DNA of 7,201 nt from Bacillota bacterium (GTDB lineage Bacteria > Bacillota_I > Bacilli_A > Acholeplasmatales > Acholeplasmataceae). The position numbers and the translations under genes are program-made. The notes under the pieces were generated by a model. It did no database searches. It was not told the DNA's origin and saw nothing but the letters and a program-made list of their open reading frames with translations. The stretch is taken from positions 1 through 7,201 of the forward strand of contig JAURNN010000074.1 in assembly GCA_030830185.1 (NCBI GenBank), in the 5' to 3' direction. This document shows positions 1 through 5,736 of the stretch, one piece after another; position 1 is the stretch's first letter, and each line of letters begins with the position of its first letter.

Positions 1-1149
1 CATCGGTATTAATAGATGAATATTACCATGAATGGAGGCCATCAGCATTGCTTTTATTTGTGTATAAAATAAATCTTTGTAAGCATTGAAAAGACGAATA
101 CCACGTAATCCTAAAAGTGGATTTTCTTCTTTTTTTAAATGTATAAATGGAACATGTTTATCCCCACCTAAATCAAATAATCTAAAGGTGATAATTTTAG
201 GTGTGATTGCTTGGATGATTTTTGAATATAATTGTACTTGTTCATCAAGTTTTGGTGGAAGCAATTTGTCAATAAATAATAATTCTGTTCGAATTAATCC
301 AATACCCTCAACACCATAAGAAGCCATTAAAGATAAATCATCTAGTGATGACATATTTCCTAGTAAAGGAATCACATGACCATCATTTGTAACGGTTGTC
401 TTATTCTTATAAGAGAGAAGATGAATTTGATCATCTTTAATTTGACTTTTCTTCTCTTGATATTTAGATAATGTAGCAGTCGTTGGATTTTTGAGGATTA
501 GATTTTCAAATGCATCCAAAAGAAGGGGTTCATTATTCTCAAATGTTTCTAAGTGATCAACTCCAAATAAAGTTGGAATACCTTTTTGTTTAGCGATAAT
601 CGCAGCATGGGATGTTACTGATTGAGCACCTGCAATAATACCTTTGACATACATAGGGTTTAATTGATTTAAAACATGTAAATTTAATGTTTTAAGAATG
701 ACAATCACATCATCTTGTATATGTGTGATATCAACAAACGGAATACCTTGAATGACATACATCATTCGTTCATAAAAAGATTCAAAATCATCAATACGAT
801 CTCTCATATAATCGTTTTTAGAAGTTGATAAAACAGATATATAATAGTCAAGAGCGATTCTTAATGCATATCCTGCATTCATTTTTTTAGTGATAATATA
901 ATGTTTAATCGAATCAATGAACTCTTGATCTAAAGACATCGCATATTGAAAAGAAAGCACGTCATGAGAAGAAGGATCATGAAGTTTGGCTTCAAGTTCT
1001 TTTCTAAATGTTCTAAGCGCTTGATCTAAAATCATTAATTCTTTATTTGGATCAACAACAATTTTCAAGGATGGTTTTAAAATGAGGTCATCAATAATAA
1101 GTGTTTTACCAATACCATACCCTGAAACGACAGATACATATGAATTCAT
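1..1149 (-). CDS. ptsI: Phosphoenolpyruvate-protein phosphotransferase (PTS Enzyme I), 3' end cut by window edge
   Basis: Enzyme I is the cytoplasmic first step of the PTS: it takes phosphate from PEP onto a histidine and passes it to HPr. I translated 383 residues from the ATG at 1149; the family is usually about 570, so roughly the last third of the PEP-binding barrel, including the catalytic Cys region, lies outside. Visible marks are the phospho-histidine motif GAQSVTSHAAIIAK with His181, the PEP-site motif GIGLIRTELLF with Arg287, FRLFDLGGDK with Arg323, and NPLLGLRGIR. These sit 8-9 residues before their E. coli counterparts (His189, Arg296, Arg332), as expected for an intact N-terminus. 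The start codon overlaps the stop of the upstream EIIA gene as ATGA, and GTGAGG lies just upstream, so translational coupling is likely. No disruption is seen in the visible part. Confidence 0.95.
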   Translation of the reverse strand, partial: MNSYVSVVSGYGIGKTLIIDDLILKPSLKIVVDPNKELMILDQALRTFRKELEAKLHDPSSHDVLSFQYAMSLDQEFIDSIKHYIITKKMNAGYALRIALDYYISVLSTSKNDYMRDRIDDFESFYERMMYVIQGIPFVDITHIQDDVIVILKTLNLHVLNQLNPMYVKGIIAGAQSVTSHAAIIAKQKGIPTLFGVDHLETFENNEPLLLDAFENLILKNPTTATLSKYQEKKSQIKDDQIHLLSYKNKTTVTNDGHVIPLLGNMSSLDDLSLMASYGVEGIGLIRTELLFIDKLLPPKLDEQVQLYSKIIQAITPKIITFRLFDLGGDKHVPFIHLKKEENPLLGLRGIRLFNAYKDLFYTQIKAMLMASIHGNIHLLIPM

Positions 1150-1559
1150 ACATCCTCACAAGTGATATAAGTATCATGATAATAACATGACTTCTTTTCT
1201 AAAAAAACAATATTGCATGATTGGTCTAAATTTGATTGAAGATAAAAATTGGGTAATAATTGCCCAATAGGCTCCCCTAATTGGACATGGTCTTTTATAT
1301 TAACGTACCAATTCACGATATTTTCTCTTGTTTTTAAACCTAAATGTAACATTATCGTAATATCCTTATTTTTAATAAGGATGATATGTTTTGATGCATA
1401 AATGGTTTCAATGATGCCTGTAATAGGTGAATAAATGATGTCTTCAGAAGGAACAACAACAAACCCATCACCTAGCAATTTTTGAGAAAATACCACATCA
1501 GGTGTCTCGGTGATTAGACGTATATTTCCTTTAAATGGATGTTGATATAAAAAAGACAT
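1146..1559 (-). CDS. PTS EIIA component, glucose family (Crr-like), stand-alone
   Basis: This is a 137-residue single-domain EIIA of the glucose/sucrose family. It accepts phosphate from HPr on a histidine and passes it to an EIIB domain; in many bacteria such proteins also act as carbon-status signals. Family marks, counted from the chosen start, are the N-terminal HPFKGNIRLITETPD block, VFSQKLLGDGF (about 23-33), YSPITGII (43-50), the accessory histidine in SKHIILI (His58) and the phosphorylated histidine in IMLHLGLKT (His72). The 14-residue His-His spacing is close to the 15 of E. coli EIIA-Glc. I chose the ATG at 1559 because GAGG lies 6 nt upstream and homology begins at once; the frame stays open to 1676 but that stretch is promoter DNA. 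The protein is shorter than most EIIA-Glc (about 150-165), and its C-terminal tail with three cysteines is unlike the family. It is first in a two-gene operon with ptsI. Which sugar permease it serves cannot be told from here. Confidence 0.9.
   Translation of the reverse strand: MSFLYQHPFKGNIRLITETPDVVFSQKLLGDGFVVVPSEDIIYSPITGIIETIYASKHIILIKNKDITIMLHLGLKTRENIVNWYVNIKDHVQLGEPIGQLLPNFYLQSNLDQSCNIVFLEKKSCYYHDTYITCEDV
1154..1171 (-). repeat. Direct repeat copy in front of ptsI
   Basis: Read on the minus strand this 18-mer is CTTATATCACTTGTGAGG. It matches the 18-mer in front of the EIIA gene at 16 of 18 positions. It contains the ptsI ribosome site (GTGAGG) and also encodes the last residues (YITCE) of the EIIA protein, so it does both jobs at once. 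Confidence 0.6.
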
Positions 1560-1564
1560 AATTA

Positions 1565-1582
1565 CCTCACAAGTATTATAAG
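1565..1582 (-). repeat. Direct repeat copy in front of the EIIA gene
   Basis: Read on the minus strand this is CTTATAATACTTGTGAGG, the partner of the copy before ptsI 411 bp away. It differs only at positions 7-8. It carries both the TATAAT box and the GTGAGG ribosome site of the EIIA gene. Confidence 0.6.
1575..1580 (-). promoter_or_regulatory. Probable -10 box of the EIIA-ptsI operon
   Basis: An exact TATAAT on the minus strand ends 6 nt before GAGG and 15 nt before the ATG at 1559. Because the neighbouring gene is divergent, the operon promoter must lie in this interval or inside mrp. No good -35 box sits at 16-18 bp. The predicted transcript start falls at the ribosome site, giving an unusually short leader. 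Confidence 0.45.
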
Positions 1583-1604
1583 ATAATTTCATGACAATCT
1601 TTGA

Positions 1605-1618
1605 TGAAAACGTTTTTA
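1605..1618. promoter_or_regulatory. cre-like palindrome (possible CcpA-type operator)
   Basis: The 14-mer TGAAAACGTTTTTA fits 13 of 14 positions of the Bacillus cre consensus TGWAANCGNTNWCA; only position 13 (C expected, T seen) fails. Its core AAAACGTTTT is a perfect 10-bp palindrome. It lies midway between the two divergent -10 boxes, about 37-50 bp upstream of the inferred start of the PTS operon and 40-53 bp upstream of that of mrp. A carbon-catabolite operator beside an EIIA-ptsI operon makes sense. Chance matches are not rare in AT-rich DNA, and no CcpA gene is visible here. Confidence 0.35.
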
Positions 1619-1621
1619 ACA

Positions 1622-1651
1622 TTGAAGTTCGAGGTCCTAGTTTGTTATAAT
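1622..1651 (+). promoter_or_regulatory. Probable promoter of mrp (extended -10)
   Basis: TTGAAG (1622-1627, 4 of 6 matches to the -35 consensus) is followed after 18 bp by TATAAT (1646-1651). The -10 is preceded by TG in the form TGTTATAAT, an extended -10 box. The predicted start near 1658 falls inside the ribosome site GTGAGGA (1656-1661), so the leader would be only about 9-10 nt before the ATG at 1667. Confidence 0.5.
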
Positions 1652-1666
1652 GAAGTGAGGACAACG

Positions 1667-2640
1667 ATGCAAACATATGAACAATTAAAAAATCAAATAG
1701 AAAAGATAATTGATCCAGGTTTTAATAAAACCTTAAAAGAAGTTCAGGGGATTAAACGATTAGTGATTGATCAAACAGGCATTGTTGAATGTGACTTTTT
1801 TTAAAAAAGCCTCAAGAACACGAAGCTCAATTAAAAATAGAAATTATTAAATCAGTAAAAATCACATGTGGATTTCCTGGTATTAAACTTAATTTTTTTC
1901 CCTCAGAATTTGTTATAGAAGGTGAAAAAGTCATTAGATATATAGGCATTGCATCAGGAAAAGGTGGTGTTGGTAAATCAACAGTTACTGCACAGCTTGC
2001 CTTGGCGTTAACATCATTAGGGAAAAGAGTAGGGATTATTGATGCGGATATTTATGGTGCGAGCATCCCTAATATCTTTCACTTAGAATCTAAACCGCTT
2101 GATCAAACGACTGATGAACGACTGATTCCACTGTCATCACATGGCATTGAAATGATTTCTACAACCTTTTTTATGCCTAAAGATAAGCCACTCATGTGGA
2201 GAGGACCCATGCTTGGTAAAATGTTAACAAATTATTTTAAAGGTGTCGCATGGCATCAAGATACAGATATTGTTCTTATTGATTTACAACCTGGTACAGG
2301 AGATGTCGCTTTGGACATTCATACTTATGTTCCCAAATCACAAATGATCGTTGTGACCACACCTCATCCAAATGCTTCTGATATCGCAGTAAAAGCTGGA
2401 TTAGGCGCAAAACAAATTGGACATGAGGTTTTAAGTGTCATTGAAAACATGAGTTATTTGATGATTCCAGAACGTCAAGAACCCATGTACATTTTTGGTC
2501 AAGGTGGTGGCAATCAAGTCTCAAATATATTAGGTGTTCCTTTACTTGGGCAAATTCAAATCGAATCTCCAACTGATGATGATCTTCATTATGATGGATT
2601 CATTTTTGATATATTTGTTCAAATAGCAAAACAATTATAA
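1667..2640 (+). pseudogene. mrp: Mrp/NBP35-type P-loop ATPase (ApbC/SalA-like), split by one frameshift
   Basis: This cytoplasmic ATPase family covers Fe-S cluster carriers (Mrp/ApbC) and the Bacillus regulator SalA. Translation starts at ATG 1667 after GTGAGGA and gives 45 residues of the N-terminal MIP18/DUF59 domain (including IDPGFNKTLKEV), then meets TAA at 1802. A -1 shift at the T7 run (1796-1802) continues the domain as LKKPQEHEAQ and yields a joined 324-residue product, near family length. In that numbering I see the P-loop GKGGVGKST (98-106), DADIYGASIP (from 126), WRGPMLGK, DLQPGTGD (206-213, usually DLPPGTGD), TTPHP and ENMSY. The ATPase part has no other stop or gap and contains no cysteine, so the CxxC cluster site of classical Mrp is absent. 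No ATG, GTG or TTG precedes the P-loop in the downstream frame; a TTG at 2002 would cut it off. The break could be a real mutation, a homopolymer sequencing error, or slippage that restores the protein. Confidence 0.85.
1796..1808 (+). other. T7A6 homopolymer tract at the mrp frameshift point
   Basis: Seven T (1796-1802) are followed by six A (1803-1808). The upstream frame ends at TAA 1802-1804, and the downstream frame is open only after a TGA at 1792-1794. The shift must therefore happen within about 1795-1804, which is exactly this tract. One additional T would restore an unbroken reading frame (codons GAC TTT TTT TTA AAA AAG). Confidence 0.8.
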
Positions 2641-2664
2641 AAAAAGTGCATTAAGCACTTTTTT
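2640..2664. terminator. Bidirectional terminator between mrp and the MFS gene
   Basis: A perfect 10-bp inverted repeat (AAAAAAGTGC / GCACTTTTTT) flanks a 5-nt loop ATTAA. T-runs follow on the plus strand (T6, G, T7), and a T-rich stretch follows on the minus strand. It begins at the last base of the mrp stop. The MFS stop codon (2651-2653) lies inside the loop, and one arm encodes the transporter's last residues. It serves both convergent genes. Confidence 0.85.
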
Positions 2665-3823
2665 GTTTTTTTATACTTAACATCATTAATAAGATACTTA
2701 AAACTATAAGATAAGAAGCAATTTCAAATGATAACTTTCTTTGACTTGCATAAATAAGACTTCCTAAAATAGGTCCTAAAATCATACCGAGTCCAATAAA
2801 TAATTGTCGGATACCCATAATACGACCAAAATCATCATTTGCAAATGTTGAAATATGGCTTTGTTCAAACGGTTGATGCGCTGTTTTTACAATAATATAA
2901 ATTGAAAATATGGTATACAAACTTATAAGAATTTGATTAAACTGAAAAGTCCACCATAAGGCGAGTGCTCCAATCAGTGTGAACACAAAGAAAGTCAATT
3001 TAAACTTCAATTTAAACAGTTTAGGAACAATCAAAAGTGAAGTAATTAAACTAATGAATCCTGTAAATAAAACAAAAGTACCAAGTACACTAGGATCATA
3101 GCCTAAATCTCTAAAATAAACATCTAAGTACTTACTGACAAAAGTAAAACTCATCGTAGCAAGTAATAAACCAATGTAAAAAGCCCACTGGTAAAAAGGC
3201 ATTTTAAAGATAGAAAGGATATGACGATAAAAAGGAATATAACGAGTTTCTTTTTTTATTGTAGGATTTTTTACAAGAATAAATATAAGAAGCGCATAGA
3301 TGAGTGTCAATAACGATTGAATAAAAAATACATATTGATACGAAGTGGCATGAATCATTGTTTGAAGCACTGATAATTGACCACCTAAAAAATAACCTAA
3401 AGAAGCACCTAGAGTAAGTGCACCTCCAAATAAAGCTAAATTTCTACCAACGCGATCTCTTGTTGAGTAAATAAGAATGAGTGCTGCAAAAATGGTAATA
3501 CCTGATGCTGCACCAATTCCAGAAAATATTCTTGCAAAGACCATCCATGTCACATCTTCAGAATACCCATAAATGAGTTGACCAATGGCATACATGATAT
3601 TTCCAAGTACAATCCATGTCTTCTGATGACCTTTATCTGAGATGATTCCCCAAAAAGGTGCACCTAAAACAATTCCTAAACTCATCGATGCAAAAAAAAT
3701 CCCGAACATGACATCATCAATCCCTAGTGAAGATACAAAACTTGGTGTGATTGGATGTGCAAGATTATGGGCAATTCCTTGAATTAATGTTAAGATGAGG
3801 ATGATCATGATTTCTTTTTTCAC
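2651..3823 (-). CDS. MFS transporter, probable multidrug/metabolite efflux type
   Basis: This 390-residue integral membrane protein has the length and hydrophobic pattern of a 12-helix major facilitator, a proton-driven secondary carrier. Motif A between helices 2 and 3 reads GIISDKGHQK (59-68). Helix 4 carries the family Arg (ARIFSGIG, Arg98). A glycine-rich helix 5 (FGGALTLGASLGYFLGG, 132-148) resembles the motif C of drug:proton antiporters, which is why efflux is favoured; the substrate cannot be read. A second glycine-rich block, GLGMILGPILGSL, lies at 344-356. The start given is a GTG; an ATG at residue 6 (3806-3808) is a credible alternative because neither start has a clear ribosome site and a TGTTATAAT box lies only 6 nt before the GTG. 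It is divergent from the OsmC-family gene, and its 3' end lies in the shared terminator with mrp. Confidence 0.88.
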   Translation of the reverse strand: MKKEIMIILILTLIQGIAHNLAHPITPSFVSSLGIDDVMFGIFFASMSLGIVLGAPFWGIISDKGHQKTWIVLGNIMYAIGQLIYGYSEDVTWMVFARIFSGIGAASGITIFAALILIYSTRDRVGRNLALFGGALTLGASLGYFLGGQLSVLQTMIHATSYQYVFFIQSLLTLIYALLIFILVKNPTIKKETRYIPFYRHILSIFKMPFYQWAFYIGLLLATMSFTFVSKYLDVYFRDLGYDPSVLGTFVLFTGFISLITSLLIVPKLFKLKFKLTFFVFTLIGALALWWTFQFNQILISLYTIFSIYIIVKTAHQPFEQSHISTFANDDFGRIMGIRQLFIGLGMILGPILGSLIYASQRKLSFEIASYLIVLSILLMMLSIKKQKSA

Positions 3824-3829
3824 AAAAGA

Positions 3830-3837
3830 ATTATAAC
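3830..3837. promoter_or_regulatory. Overlapping divergent -10 elements of the MFS and OsmC-family genes
   Basis: A palindromic TTATAA core (3831-3836) gives TATAAT preceded by TG on the minus strand (3835-3830), an extended -10 for the transporter. On the plus strand it gives TATAAC (3832-3837), a 5-of-6 match, for the OsmC-family gene. The two genes are only 32 bp apart. No convincing -35 is visible for either. If both are used, the two promoters should exclude each other. Confidence 0.4.
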
Positions 3838-3855
3838 ATTAAAAAGGTGTGTTAA

Positions 3856-4284
3856 ATGAAAAAAAGACTTTATTCAATTACAATCAAAAATATTCATGCA
3901 GACGATGGCATTGCTGTATCTTCTACAGGAAGGTCATTACCTTTTAAGTCAACCTTGAAACAAGAAGATGGCTATAATCCTGGTGAGCTTTTAGCATTTT
4001 CATGGGCAACATGTTTAGAATCAACATTAAGATATATTTTAGAAATCCAAAAATTAAATTATCGAAGTTATACGGAAGTAGATTTTCATATGGATTTAGA
4101 TCAAGGCCCTCCTGTAGGATATCAATTTTATTATGAAGCGCGTCTTTACATTGAAACCAATGACATGAACAAAATTGAAGCACTCGTTAAAGAAACGCAT
4201 CAAAGGTGTCCAATTTCAAAATTGTTAAACGAAAAAAATATTCAGTTACAAGGCATTCCATTAAAAAAAGCACTAATCGATTAG
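3856..4284 (+). CDS. OsmC/Ohr-family peroxiredoxin-like protein
   Basis: Proteins of this family are small cytoplasmic, usually dimeric, thiol peroxidases that reduce organic hydroperoxides with a pair of cysteines. The 142 residues match the family length. The first motif, GYNPGELLAFSWATCLEST, carries the reactive Cys53; the second, THQRCPISKLL, carries the partner Cys118, so both catalytic cysteines are present. An N-terminal beta-rich part (GIAVSSTGRSLPF) precedes them, as in the family. The ATG at 3856 follows AAAGGTG with 6 nt spacing. The sequence cannot separate Ohr from OsmC or the less-studied YhfA-like branch, so I give no symbol. The gene is divergent from the MFS transporter and convergent with gcvPB, with its last 12 bases overlapping gcvPB inside a terminator palindrome. 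A peroxide-sensing operator is not evident. Confidence 0.88.
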   Translation: MKKRLYSITIKNIHADDGIAVSSTGRSLPFKSTLKQEDGYNPGELLAFSWATCLESTLRYILEIQKLNYRSYTEVDFHMDLDQGPPVGYQFYYEARLYIETNDMNKIEALVKETHQRCPISKLLNEKNIQLQGIPLKKALID

Positions 4285-4292
4285 TGCTTTTT
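4265..4292. terminator. 28-bp perfect palindrome: bidirectional terminator and shared coding end
   Basis: The half-site AAAAAGCACTAATC is followed directly by its exact reverse complement, with the centre at 4278/4279. RNA from either strand can fold into a hairpin ending in a T-run. It holds both stop codons (TAG at 4282-4284 plus, TAG at 4275-4273 minus). By symmetry it encodes K-A-L-I-D-stop in both directions. Confidence 0.88.
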
Positions 4293-5736
4293 CTTTTAAC
4301 TGACGATAACTTAATATTGGGTTTCTCGCTGCAGTTGCTTCATCTAGCCTTTTCACATAACCATGATGTGGTGCTGTTTTTAATAATTCAGGTGTTTCAT
4401 GTGCTTCTTTAACAATTTGTTTCATGACATGAATAAAATGATCTAAGGTTTGAAGGGATTCCGCTTCAGTAGGTTCAATCATCATTGCTTGTTTGTAGAT
4501 GAGTGGGAAATAAATCGTTGGCGCATGAATGCCAAAATCAAGGAGTCGTTTGGCGATATCTAATGTTTTAATGTCAGTGTCACCTTTTAAACCATCATAA
4601 ACAAATTCGTGCATACAATAGGATGTAAGTGGCATATTAAAGTATGATTTTAATTGAGTTTTAACATAGTTGGCATTGAGAACTGCACGAGGTCCAATTT
4701 CAACAAGATTTTCTTTACCTAAAGAACGCATATACACAAAAGCTCTTAAATAGACGAGTGTATTTCCTATAAATCCACCAACTCGGCCGATAGAATTTTT
4801 GTTGTTAATACGTTTGAATTGATGATCTTCAAAAACAACTTGAGGATTAGGTAAAAAGTTTTTTAACTCTTTTATCACGCCTACTGGACCAGAACCAGGA
4901 CCTCCACCACCATGTGGCGTTGAAAAGGTTTTATGCAAGTTGATATGCATAACATCAAATCCCATATCGGCTGGTCTTGCAACGCCGACAAGTGCATTTA
5001 AGTTTGCACCATCATAATATAGTAAACCATCTTTGGCGTGTACTTTATCAGCGATGAGTCTAATATCTTTCTCAAAAACTCCAGCTGTATTTGGATTGGT
5101 TAACATAAGTCCTGCAACATTGTCATCTAATACAGCGTCTAAAGCTTCTAAATTGACAGTTCCATCTAAGTTCGATTTAATTTCAACAACTTTAAATCCA
5201 CAAATGATTGCAGAAGCGGGATTTGTTCCGTGCGCGTTGTCAGGAACAATGATGATATTTTTATGATGATTACCCTTTTTTTCATGATATTTTTTTATAA
5301 TCATGAGTCCAGTTTGTTCACCATGAGCACCGGCAAAAGGATTTAAACTAAAGGTATCCATACCAGTAAGTGTCGAAAGCATCTTTTGTGTTTCATCATA
5401 AATAGATAATACACCTTGAATATCTTCATCAGCACTTAAGGGATGTATATCTGTAAAACCTTTTAATGTCGCGAGCTCATCATTGATTTTAGGATTATAC
5501 TTCATTGTGCATGAGCCTAATGGATAAAATCCTGTTTCAATTCCCATGTTTTTTGTAGACATGTTGATAAAATGACGCATGAGCTCCAACTCTGAAACTT
5601 CAGGAAGCAGTGGGTCATCATGTCTAATAAGCTCATTTGGTAACGTAACTTCTTCAAAAGGTTCAAAAATAAAATGAGAAGCACGGCGATCTTCTGTTGA
5701 TTTTTCAAAAATAAGATCTTGATTAAATGGTCTCAT
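4273..5736 (-). CDS. gcvPB: Glycine dehydrogenase (decarboxylating) subunit 2
   Basis: This is the PLP-binding half of the split P-protein of the glycine cleavage system. With GcvPA it decarboxylates glycine and transfers the aminomethyl group to lipoyl-GcvH. The length, 487 residues, is normal. Marks in order are YPLGSCTMKYNPK (71-83), NPFAGAHGEQTG (132-143), PDNAHGTNPASA (165-176), LTNPNTAGVFE (212-222), YDGANLNA (241-248), then INLHKTFSTPHGGGGPGSGP (265-284) with Lys269 the expected PLP lysine. Its ATG overlaps the gcvPA stop as ATGA. The ribosome site GAGGTGATC (5747-5739, 7 nt from GAGG to the ATG) lies in the last codons of gcvPA, so equal, coupled production of the two subunits is likely. 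The 3' end overlaps the convergent OsmC-family gene by 12 bp. No damage is seen. Confidence 0.97.
   Translation of the reverse strand: MRPFNQDLIFEKSTEDRRASHFIFEPFEEVTLPNELIRHDDPLLPEVSELELMRHFINMSTKNMGIETGFYPLGSCTMKYNPKINDELATLKGFTDIHPLSADEDIQGVLSIYDETQKMLSTLTGMDTFSLNPFAGAHGEQTGLMIIKKYHEKKGNHHKNIIIVPDNAHGTNPASAIICGFKVVEIKSNLDGTVNLEALDAVLDDNVAGLMLTNPNTAGVFEKDIRLIADKVHAKDGLLYYDGANLNALVGVARPADMGFDVMHINLHKTFSTPHGGGGPGSGPVGVIKELKNFLPNPQVVFEDHQFKRINNKNSIGRVGGFIGNTLVYLRAFVYMRSLGKENLVEIGPRAVLNANYVKTQLKSYFNMPLTSYCMHEFVYDGLKGDTDIKTLDIAKRLLDFGIHAPTIYFPLIYKQAMMIEPTEAESLQTLDHFIHVMKQIVKEAHETPELLKTAPHHGYVKRLDEATAARNPILSYRQLKEKALID

Noticed and set aside
1114..1137. SGYGIGKT near the Enzyme I N-terminus as a P-loop
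   Set aside because: It does not satisfy A/G-x4-G-K-S/T, and the position matches the glycine-rich start of Enzyme I proteins.
1575..1597. TTGTCA (minus strand) as -35 box for the EIIA promoter
   Set aside because: The hexamer is good, but the spacer to TATAAT is only 11 bp, too short for a sigma-70 type promoter.
1560..1676. N-terminal extension of the EIIA protein to a start at 1676 (39 extra residues)
   Set aside because: The stretch has no EIIA homology, contains the TATAAT and GTGAGG signals, and would overlap the mrp start. The ATG at 1559 has a good ribosome site and begins the conserved domain.
1803..1809. A AAA AAG slippery heptamer as a ribosomal frameshift site
   Set aside because: The phase is wrong: its codons AAA AAG fall in the downstream frame, and the upstream frame has already met TAA at 1802. 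It cannot carry ribosomes into the mrp ATPase frame.
2002..2640. Independent gene for the mrp C-terminal part, starting at TTG 2002
   Set aside because: This start lies after the P-loop (1957-1983), so the product would lack the ATP-binding motif, and no ribosome site precedes it.
3944..5708. Several 60-80 codon open frames inside the OsmC-family and gcvPB genes, on the other strand or in other frames
   Set aside because: They lie wholly within well-conserved genes, have no ribosome sites I trust and resemble no known family.
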